Of a DNA stretch of 20,089 nt, positions 8,643 to 17,600 are shown piece by piece. The translations under genes and the position numbers were made by a program. The notes beneath the pieces were generated by a model. That model worked only from the letters and a program-made list of their open reading frames with translations. It was not told where the DNA came from and ran no database searches. Origin of the DNA: Asterionellopsis glacialis (lineage: Eukaryota > Bacillariophyta > Plagiogrammaphyceae > Rhaphoneidales > Asterionellopsidaceae); NCBI GenBank assembly GCA_014885115.2, contig WKLE02000839.1, forward strand, positions 1-20,089, in the 5' to 3' direction. Position 1 is the stretch's first letter; every line of letters begins with the position of its first letter.

Positions 8643-10907
8643 TCAGTTGTTCACCTCGGTAACAATATCATTGATCTTTTTAGCAGCCTCGACATCCTTT
8701 TCAGTCACCTTGTTCGCTTCAAACGTGAAAAGTTCGAGGGTGACATCAACACCATCAACGCAGTGGTGCTTAAATGTCATGTTGGCATGATGGTCCATCT
8801 CCCTGCTCATGTCGTTCACCTTATTAGCAAATGCAATGGCATCGTCGTAGCTGGCAAAGTGGATGGTTCGTTCCAAAGCTTCACTCTTTTTCGACCAAGT
8901 GGTAGCAATCTTACTAGTTGTCTCTACCTTTTGCCGGGCAGCCTGAGCAACATTCTTGAAGAGATGAGCATTGCTAAGAGGTCCGACGCCACCAGGGGTA
9001 GGACTGTACATCTTGGCAACAGAGGAGAGATCTCCTTCAAAGTCGGAGCATAAAGTATCCTTTTCCTCTACGAAGGTAGTACCTACGTTTATGACTGTAG
9101 CACCTGCTTTGACCCAGTCCGCTTGAAGTAGACCAGGAGAACCTGCACAAGCTAATACTAGATCGGCTGAACCTACGAGCTCCTTTAACTTGTTGGGTGA
9201 CGTTTCGGAATGAGCCACGGTCACGATAGCACCAGCACGATTGACCATGTAGGCCAATGGAGTACCAACAATCCTACTACGACCAACGACAAGAACAGAC
9301 GTGTTCTTGGTCTCAATCCCATATTCCTCCATCAGTGCCATAGCAGCTGCAGGAGTAACGGGGGGCATGGATGAGATCTTGGTAGGATCTAGCTCACTTT
9401 GACCAATGAAATGAGCACCATCAACATCCTGATCCACACCAATGGCATTGTAGCACTTGACAGCATCAATGTGACTTGGGAGTGGCCACATCAACTGAAT
9501 ACCATCCACATCTCTTAAGGCATACACCTTACTAAGCAGCTCATTTGTGGTCGTATACTTTGACAAATTGATCTCCTTTACATCAAATCCATTAGCTTCA
9601 CCAGCAGCCTCCTTGGAAAACCATGAATTGCCAGAGTTGGAATAGATTTGCAACCTACGAGCACCGTGCTCATAGCGTGGCAATTCTCCCACGGTAATGA
9701 TAGCTAGAGATGGTTTACGACCATGCTGAGAAAGGAACTGGACAGCAGACTGTTTGGCTTCTTCGAGAGTAGTACGAGCAAGTTCATTGCCAGCAATTAG
9801 TTGCGGCGAGGGTTGCCAAATGGTAGGATCCATCCCAAAATTGGCTGAGAGAGAAGACTTCGTATCTAGCAACCACTCTGTTGCTTCGTTCCACCTTGCT
9901 GCGTTCATGACACCAAATTTATCTCCCTGGAAAGTTTCCTTGACGGAATCGCAACAAAGGCCAACATTTTGGATTGTGTATGAGAATGATTGGTCCCAGT
10001 GATCATTTTTCTCGTCATCGAGACCGAGTTGTGCCTTACATTCTTCAACAGAGCTAGCAGCTGCCTCATTGTCGCGAATAGCCATCTCCCATCCTTTGAA
10101 AGTCACATCAAGGAAGGTCTTAACCACCTCACGACGGTCGTCTCCGGATGCAATGTGCTCTTCTGGGGCAAAAAGCACTTGAGAATATCCCAACTTGGCC
10201 CCATTCATTCCCTCGAGGGGTGGAGCAACGACACCAGATGTAGCGGTACAGTCATCACCTCCCATTTCGAGTTCTCTTTGCAATGTGGGGACCTCAGTGG
10301 TTAGATAGGCTTGAATGGCGCCAAGCTTACCAGACTTTAGATCAGAGTTCTTAGTAGCACGGGGACTTGCAACGACGTCATATTCCTCACCTCCATTGGG
10401 ACCCAGGGAGAGAATGCGTTTGATTAAGGATACGGTATCCTCGTGAGCTCCAACAACAATCTTTTCTTGGTCGACTGCTGATTTTCCAGTCATCGGATCT
10501 ACCGATGCCAAGCAAAGTGGTGATTTGCGAAACATTGCAGCTACACCTTGGACTTTAAGGGCAGGGTCGTCGTACAGCGTGGGGATGAATATGTTTTGTT
10601 CGACGCTACCGATAGTGACACCTGATGTTGCTGCGTCGGCGTGCTTCCTAACACGACGCATCTCATGTCCTACCGGGCAAATGGGGAGAAAATTCAAGTC
10701 GAGGCCTGCCTTTTCATACATATTGTTGGTGATAGCAGTAGCGACACCAGCAAACTGAGCCGACATGTAATAATCAAGCTGGACAGAGACAGAGTGAAGA
10801 TAACGTCGAGAAACATGGTTGGACGAAGCGTTGGAGGAGGAAGCAAGAAGAGCCTTCCTAGTGGCAGTTGGCTTTGGTGAAAATATCGATGTGGCGAAGC
10901 GAATCAT
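8643..10907 (-). CDS. NMT1/THI5-like, FolD-like and pterin carbinolamine dehydratase fusion protein
   Basis: Intronless, 754 residues. Start is the ATG at 10907, the only ATG in frame before the domain. Residues 1-38 are Arg/Ser-rich without acids (MIRFATSIFSPK...SRRYLHS), like a mitochondrial presequence. About 40-340 resembles the NMT1/THI5 or SsuA-type periplasmic-binding fold. About 375-655 is FolD (methylene-tetrahydrofolate dehydrogenase/cyclohydrolase), with QDVDG, VGRSRIVG (about 539-546) and PGGVGP (about 633-638). About 670-754 is a pterin-4a-carbinolamine dehydratase (PCD/DCoH) domain with the His706-His707 pair and TEKD. The expected partners are one-carbon folates and pterins. 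Several catalytic positions are changed: the FolD Tyr is Ser (near 428), Lys432 is kept, the Gln of QLPLP is Met473, and the third PCD His is Phe729. Enzyme activity therefore cannot be assumed. Convergent with the membrane-protein gene, 236 bases apart. Confidence 0.88.
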   Translation of the reverse strand: MIRFATSIFSPKPTATRKALLASSSNASSNHVSRRYLHSVSVQLDYYMSAQFAGVATAITNNMYEKAGLDLNFLPICPVGHEMRRVRKHADAATSGVTIGSVEQNIFIPTLYDDPALKVQGVAAMFRKSPLCLASVDPMTGKSAVDQEKIVVGAHEDTVSLIKRILSLGPNGGEEYDVVASPRATKNSDLKSGKLGAIQAYLTTEVPTLQRELEMGGDDCTATSGVVAPPLEGMNGAKLGYSQVLFAPEEHIASGDDRREVVKTFLDVTFKGWEMAIRDNEAAASSVEECKAQLGLDDEKNDHWDQSFSYTIQNVGLCCDSVKETFQGDKFGVMNAARWNEATEWLLDTKSSLSANFGMDPTIWQPSPQLIAGNELARTTLEEAKQSAVQFLSQHGRKPSLAIITVGELPRYEHGARRLQIYSNSGNSWFSKEAAGEANGFDVKEINLSKYTTTNELLSKVYALRDVDGIQLMWPLPSHIDAVKCYNAIGVDQDVDGAHFIGQSELDPTKISSMPPVTPAAAMALMEEYGIETKNTSVLVVGRSRIVGTPLAYMVNRAGAIVTVAHSETSPNKLKELVGSADLVLACAGSPGLLQADWVKAGATVINVGTTFVEEKDTLCSDFEGDLSSVAKMYSPTPGGVGPLSNAHLFKNVAQAARQKVETTSKIATTWSKKSEALERTIHFASYDDAIAFANKVNDMSREMDHHANMTFKHHCVDGVDVTLELFTFEANKVTEKDVEAAKKINDIVTEVNN

Positions 10908-11577
10908 TCTTTCTTTTGACAATAATAAAATAAATGATACAAAAGTATGTACTTGACGGTAGATATGAAGTAGCAACGCCGGTTCTGAAGATATATGATT
11001 ATCTTCGAGGAAATCGACGAGTTGAAAGAACCAGCGATGGAAAGGAACTCGTCGAATATGTTATCTGTCGTGGAACAGCAGCTTTAGATATTGCCTCTTT
11101 AGAAAACAGGCAATATCAAAGAATGATCGGCTTGAGGACCCGTCGATCAAATTATTTTTTTACAAAACGATGGATGCTTGCCAGTCTTGATGATGACAAA
11201 AAAGTATAGATCGGAAAGGATAATCTACAAGGAATAGTAATGGAAGGTCCTGCTGGCCTAGGGATATCCGGTATGAGTACCTGTTTGGTAGCAGTCTGAT
11301 GTCGTAGATGAGAAGATGAAAAGGACGGAAGTTGTGTTGTGTGGCTGTGGTGCTTTCACATATATCAAACCTTGTCCTCAAATGTGAAATGCTGTTTCAA
11401 AAATGCCAGACATACGTGTTGTTGTTTCACATATAATACAAGGTACAAGCTCGCAGGGTAGGTCCTATGTACCTGACAATCAGAACTCTGCAGCACAACC
11501 GCCGAACATTGCATGCACGTATGAAAAATATAACGATTGTGAGTCATGGTTGGAAATTATTAACAGGAGACAATGAA
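10908..11577. other. Intergenic region
   Basis: 670 bases between the folate-fusion start and the monooxygenase 3' end. It should contain the promoter of the former and the terminator of the latter. A plus-strand frame of 91 codons (ATG at 10934) begins only 27 bases from the opposite gene's start and has no recognisable motif, so I do not call it a gene. A 10-base hairpin is noted separately. Confidence 0.5.
11087..11117. repeat. Perfect inverted repeat, 10-base arms
   Basis: gatattgcct at 11087-11096 and its exact reverse complement aggcaatatc at 11108-11117, separated by 11 bases. It could form a hairpin in RNA from either strand, or be a palindromic protein site. It sits 180 bases upstream of the folate-fusion ATG. 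Chance occurrence is possible. Confidence 0.55.
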
Positions 11578-13778
11578 TCACTTGAACTCGAATTTAGGAT
11601 TAATGCTTGGAGTACTCTGTAGACTCAAAGTACCACCTGGTGGCAGGAATACACTTAAAGGCCAAGGGTAGCTTTCTCTCCTGAAAAAAAAACACAATAT
11701 ATCACAAAGAATTTTAGTTGAATTTGTTGTTTGTGTTGTGGTTGAAAGGTACCTAATACTGTGCGAGTACGCTTTCGGATTTAATTCAGCCTTCCATCTA
11801 TCAAAAGCATCAGTATAGGCAAATTGTACATGGACAATCTCTATAGTATCACAATATATAGCACCATGAACAGGTGCAGAAAAATTTGAAACACACTCAT
11901 GTCGCTGTTATGAATCATCTATTTTAGTTTCTTGGCATCGTTCATAGCCTTACAGGTACTAGTGGAATTCACAGTCCCATTTCTGTTTCCAAAGTAAGGC
12001 CAGATGAATGCTGATAGTGTAGCAAACAAAAAAGAACGTACTAATAGCCATAATCGTATTTGAACAAATTGTCCCCAAAAGGTATAATCATCTGTCATGA
12101 GCGCTAATGAGTTACAATATTTGATAAATCCAGGTATAATACCTAAACCATCTTGAGTCTTATCACACTGTCTTGATTGGATTTCCAATTCCATTTCTTC
12201 TTGCGATGGTTGCAGTATACCTTTCATATATTGAACATACCATTTACATTGATATTCAATCAACATCAATGATGACAAAGCCATGGTAGGGATATTGAAA
12301 AATACCAATGATGGATCATCGACATATAACATACGCATATACAAACGTTGCATTTTGTATCCATCGTTACTTATAAATTTGTTTGATGGTGGTGCTGGTG
12401 TTACCAGTGTGTTAGAACTATCCGTGTCCTTGTTTTTGTTGCTACCACCTTGGTGGGGAAAGGAAGAAGGAAGATACGGGTATTCATATCGATATCCAGT
12501 TGCAAAAACAATCATGTCTGGTTTCATCACTGTTTCAGTGGTGCTATTGTCGGTGTCGGTGTTGGTATTCTTGTCGATGTGAGTGTTTGTCTCAGAGCAA
12601 AAATGAACATAACCATCTGAACTAATGTGACTGATCCCAGGTCGTATACATCCAGACTTTTGAAATTGACGTAATAATAATGAATGAGGAATAGTTTTCC
12701 AAGTGCGTACAGATATTGTAACATGACAAGCGGTATTGTTGTTGTCGTTGTTGTTGCAAGTTGTAGCACGAGTCAAAATTTTCGCAATATCAGCACCTGA
12801 TATACTACCACCTATAATAAGAATCTTTGGAGTGATAGTATTCACACTGTTACCTTTGCTGCAACCAGTGATCTTGAATGATGATAATGTTTTTTCCACA
12901 CTATGAAATGCAGACGAATGTATCATTTTACCTTGAAAGTAGTGAAGACCTCTAATAGTTGGTACAAATGCTTTCCGATGGTGACCAGTACATACGAGCA
13001 ATCGTTTAGCATAAAATACTTTTTTTGTGGAAGTGACATTATTTCTAGTGGTGATTTTCCATGTCTCTTTTATTCCTTGGTCTCTTTCTTGTTGTTGCTG
13101 TTGCGGTGGTGGTGATTGTTGCTGCTGTTTTTGTTGTTGGCAACAACGCTGCACTTTTTCACATTTGATGACTACTGATTGAAAATAAATATATGGAAGC
13201 AAATTATGCTTCTTTGCATAGTTTTGAAGATATTCTTCAATATCTTTTGGTTTTGGCATGAATGGTACATTTTGTGGAAATGGAGTATCACGGAATGACA
13301 TGAGATCCTTTGGTAGGTTAGCTGTCAATTCTTCATATATAGGTTGTGATGATGTTTCTATGTTCATGCCATTGTTGCAATGCTGGTGGTGGTGGTGGTG
13401 GTGACTACTGGCAAAAGTAGTGTTACTAACTTTTTCATTCTTTTCATCATCATTGCGAATGTTTTTTGTTTTTTTATTATCGCAATTGTTGATTGAACTT
13501 ATGAACGAGTTTGTCAAATATCCATAATTCACACGATCTTTTTCACCATTTCTATACCATAATCCACCAACTTGATCTGATTCTTCAAAAATTGCAACTT
13601 TTTCGTCTTCCCTTTCGTTCTGCTCGTCGCAGTCTTCGTGGTTGATCATATTATCGTCGGTGTTCTTGCTCGTCTTGGTAATAATTCGAGTACGACAAAA
13701 TTCAGGACATGACGTTAAAATTTCTTTTGCTACACCAAGTCCTGCTGGACCTGCACCGATAATCGCAACTTCCAACAT
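11578..13778 (-). CDS. Flavin-containing monooxygenase (FMO-like), three exons
   Basis: Class B flavoprotein monooxygenase that oxygenates soft nucleophiles (N or S) using FAD and NADPH. Start is ATG at 13778, immediately before the FAD Rossmann motif VAIIGAGPAG (residues 4-13). Also seen: VGGLWYRNGE, the FMO-type FQGKMIHSSAF (about 279-289, Phe for the usual Tyr), the NADPH motif GGSISG (about 323-328) and FATGY (about 422-426). The protein carries His6, Gln-rich and Asn/Thr-rich inserts. The first exon reads to a stop at 11919, but two downstream exons fit in phase: 11904-11753 and 11680-11578, separated by a GT...TTTTTTTTTCAG intron. They add 84 residues ending PKFEFK. The exon 1 donor is either GTGAAT at 11972 (686 residues, keeping a C-terminal hydrophobic helix) or GTACGT at 12041 (663 residues, helix removed). 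The substrate cannot be told. Confidence 0.85.
11681..11752 (-). other. Probable last intron of the monooxygenase
   Basis: 72 bases, AG/GTACCT donor and a long T tract ending CAG. Splicing joins ...AYSHSI to RESYPWP in frame (phase 2), followed by an open run to TGA 11580-11578. The T tract and phase agreement are the support; the upstream donor choice is less certain. Confidence 0.65.
13085..13136 (+). repeat. CAG/CTG-type low-complexity tract coding poly-Gln/Pro
   Basis: ttgttgctgttgcggtggtggtgattgttgctgctgtttttgttgttgg on the plus strand encodes Gln runs interrupted by SPPP in the monooxygenase, between its FAD and NADPH segments. Such inserts are common surface loops in diatom proteins. 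Confidence 0.6.
13384..13402 (+). repeat. GTG/CAC microsatellite coding His6
   Basis: A (tgg)n run on the plus strand encodes six His residues in an Asn/His-rich insert of the monooxygenase. No metal-binding role is implied. Confidence 0.6.
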
Positions 13779-14672
13779 GAGTTGACTTTTTGTTCTTTTT
13801 TTCTTTTCCCCATTGTGCAGCGAGAACAACCAGCCACAGTCGGCAGACAACGAGTGTCTTACCTTACCTTGTGACTCGTGACACTGAATTTCGAAATTCT
13901 GCCAAAAAACAGCGTCAGTTTAATATTAAGGATAACTCTAACTTTAAATATTTCATATATTATTTGCTTCACAAGAATGTTTTTGTTTGAAGCCACTGAA
14001 TTATGATTTGAAAGAAAAGACTCATCACATCATACTCCTAAGCAGGCATATGATCAGCTAGTAGCAACTCAACATGGAGTGAGACTCTTGTGAAGCAAAG
14101 TATAATGATGAAGGCTGTAAATAGAGAAGTGTTGAACTCTAGTCTCAGTTGATATGAGGAGACCTTCTTGTCCATGCAGTCCTTCAGATAGTTACATCCA
14201 CTGAAGCTGAAACATGAATAAAGTCCTTTTGCTGCGCTGATTTAGACCCAAGAACTGTCATTTGATAGGGGTGGGTTGTAAGTATACTTGAGATTGGGTA
14301 TTTTTGTCAAAAAATGTATTTTAGGAAATTTGCTAACTACTCGTAACTTTCAAACCTAGAGTAACTTTCAAACCAAGTAACTTTCAAAACTAATAACTTT
14401 GTACGAGCTCATTTCTTCCCTAAATTCGGACATAAGGAAGAAACGAGACTTATTGCAAGACCGGCGCGAAAACCGTTAAACGTTTCCATGTGCAAAGAAA
14501 GTTGCATTTCAAGGCAAACAAAAACATGAATTGCGAAGATGAATACGATTTGTTAGTATGCAGATGTGTACGTATATGTATTTTTAACATTTAAAAATTA
14601 TTATTCCAAGTCAAAGCCATGTTTACTTTAATGATTTCAGTTTACATACATCTATTTAATTTTCATTTAACA
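13779..14672. other. Intergenic region, AT-rich
   Basis: 894 bases between the start of the monooxygenase and the stop of the Pls-like gene. Both are on the minus strand, so it should hold the terminator of the latter and the promoter of the former. I see no convincing coding frame or RNA gene. It contains a short tandem repeat (14343-14400) and a GGCGCGAAA string at 14463-14471. Confidence 0.5.
14343..14400 (+). repeat. Tandem repeat, 16-18 base unit, about 3.5 copies
   Basis: Units gtaactttcaaacctaga (14343-14360), gtaactttcaaaccaa (14361-14376) and gtaactttcaaaacta (14377-14392), then a partial ataacttt (14393-14400). The core gtaactttcaaa is invariant in the three full copies. Role unknown. 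Confidence 0.85.
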
Positions 14673-17600
14673 TCATGTTGATATATTGGAATGTGCAGTT
14701 GTGTCGAAGGTGGACTTCAATCCATCGGAAGAATATCCAAGCTGGAAAATATGTTCCGCAGGTGCCCCATACCAAACACTATTGGCGTCTACAACTTCAC
14801 CCGTCATGAGCAGAGAATGTTCCAAAATCATGGATCCATCCTCCACTACTGAACCCTGTTGTAGACGTGATTTTGTCCTTACAGTTGTGTCGTTACCAAT
14901 CTTGGTTTTAAAGTATGCAAAGTTACCACGGGTATTCAAGTGACACACCAGTGATACACAATCAATTGCAGCACGGTCACCAATAGTAAGAAGACACGGT
15001 TCTGACATATATGGATCACCACTTGTGGGGTAAAGACAAACATCTTTACCAATCTTGGCACCTTGCAGTCGGAAAAACATTGGCATATAGGGTGTACCAT
15101 CAATCAAGTCCAACATGGAAACATGATTTCCTACATATCGTATTCTTTGAAAGGCTTGATGAAATTCCCATCGTTGATTGAATGACGATGTGTCCCAATT
15201 GAAGATGCCTTCCTGTCGTCTACCAATGATTGTCCATTTAGATATTGTTTCCCATGCCACCCAACAAAGTACGAAACAAAAGTTGGTAAGTAGCATTGCA
15301 CCAAAAATCCATATATAGATATGCAGTAGTGGATGTTTCACATTGCCATAGTAGGTAGTACCATAACTTCGTTCCGATATAGGAAACCCATAAAGTGTTC
15401 CAGCACCTACATGAAGTGCACCAATGATGGGTAATGTCTTTAGAGCAGTAAAGGTAGCAGTAACCAAACCATTCATTATTACCACCATCCAAATAGGCCA
15501 TACAAAGTAGGATGCCTGGCGGTTGTAAATTGCTTTGCCGAAAGGCCGCAATGTTGATTCGTCACCCGTCATTTGTAGTTTGTCTAACGGAACATACTTG
15601 GCATATTTGATGTCACCAATTTCTTGATCGCCGCCAATACCTGAAACACCCTTCTCAAGTAGGACGGGTTCGCCTCCATTCTGACCAACCCATAAACTCT
15701 GTTCAGGTAGGTACCAACCACCAGGACAAAATCCACTGGATCCCAGGGCAGCATTCTTCCCCATGATGGCTCCGGGGAAGATAACACAGTTATCCGACAA
15801 GTTGGAGCCAGCGCAGAGTCGAACATGCTCAGCGCTATCGGCTGTGCCTGTAAATACGACTGCACGTGAACCAAAGATGACGTCGTCACCAATCTCCAGC
15901 AAATCGAATTCACCGGTCAAAATATTGTTCGTTCCGGGCCAAAATACACGTTTACCAACCTTGGCGCCTAAGAGTCGGTACATTATACTGATACCCTCAT
16001 AGTGTCGACCAATGATTTCCGCGGTAGCACAAAGATTCTCACGTGAAAACAAAGTTGCTACAAGCCAATATCGAAGAAGCTGCCATTGTGAGGTGGTGTC
16101 TTTGGGTCCGGCAACAAATTTTCCAATAACGAGTCGTTTGAATATGATGGATACAGTCGTATGGACAAGTGGTGAAACCATTTTCCTTGCGATACGAATG
16201 GCAACGTAGTAGGGAATCCTACGAGGATCACATAACCATTCAAGTAACGCTCCAAAGTTATTGAAGCCATTGGGATAATCACCCTTCAAACGGACCATGC
16301 ATTTTAAAATATATAATGGTGGGATCTGAGCGATCAAATTTATGATCAAGGTAATGAGATGCCCCCCAAACGTAATGACTGCCCAATGAGGATCAGGGAA
16401 ATTATATCGGTTGTAACGAGCATGCTTATGATCCATAGCCTTGGGTTCGTAACTAGTTGAGTGCGGTCCAAGGTGGCAACCATTGGGAACACGTGTAAAT
16501 GGTGCCACAACAGAATAAATTCCTACACTTGCATTGTTGCCCACACCAACAGGACCAAGCATCATGGTACCATTGTCAAGTGAGAATGGTCTTAGAGTTG
16601 AAAACTCTACAGCAGCACCTTCACCAATTGAAACCAGATCAAATTCTGCAATCTCAGCGTCAACGCTAATTGATGCACTCTTCCCAATTTTGGCACCCAA
16701 CAATCGGTAGTACCAATTGAGAGTCGTTTCGTTGCTACCAAACAGGCCCTTTCCGCAGAGTTTACGACATACATCCACAAGCCACCATCGTAGATAGTAT
16801 GCTCCCCAAATCTGGTGTCTTCCTGACCGGTATTTACCAATGAAAACCCACTTGATTAAAACAAAAAGAAGTGGTAGGAAGATGAGCCATACCAAATTAA
16901 ACAAGACGGCTGTAATGATAAAGTTCAGAAATGAGGCCGGCCCCGGAATGTACTTTTTCAAATGAAGCAAGGTCATAAAGAACAAAAAGAATCTTGTAAA
17001 TTCAACAAGAGGAAATAGGAAGGTGATAGGGATCAGTTGAACTAAACATGACCACCAAGTGTTCTTTGCGGGGATGCGTTTTGCTGTAAAGTGTGCTTCT
17101 TGATAATCAAGATCCTTACGCATGGACAGGACAGACCCAAGAGAGCCGATACTGTTTAGTGTATCCGGGCCAGCCCCGGATTGTGTGCTAGGTGTATTCC
17201 TTCCTCTCAACTTTTCTTGAACATCTGCTTTTCGTTCCTTGATGACTTTTCCTAATGCTTCACAACTAGCATGATGAAAAACCTCGGCACCTGACATAGG
17301 GATCATATGACGTTTTCGGATACGTGCCGCAAGTTGTGATCCAAGCATAGAGCTGCCACCAAGATTAAAAAAGTTGGTAGAAACATGAGGTTTGCAATCC
17401 AAATCAAGCAATTCTTGGAATGTTTCTTGCATTTCTCTCACAAGTGGGTCAATGGGAGCAGTATTGCCTTCCATTTGAGCTTGTAATACAGAACTGAGAG
17501 CATCTTCCGATGATGGAGGAAGAAGGTCACGTTCACTTCTGACAAGTGCATCATCACTCAACAAACAAAAGTGCGAGGGTATGCAGAACTTATCAAGTTT

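Noticed and set aside
10934..11209. Plus-strand frame of 91 codons with a true ATG
   Set aside because: It starts 27 bases from the opposite-strand ATG of a confident gene, shows no recognisable motif, and has no downstream exon I could join. It may be real only if transcripts say so.
14411..14446. Imperfect inverted repeat tttcttcc/ggaagaaa
   Set aside because: Only eight base pairs of low-complexity purine/pyrimidine sequence, easily expected by chance.
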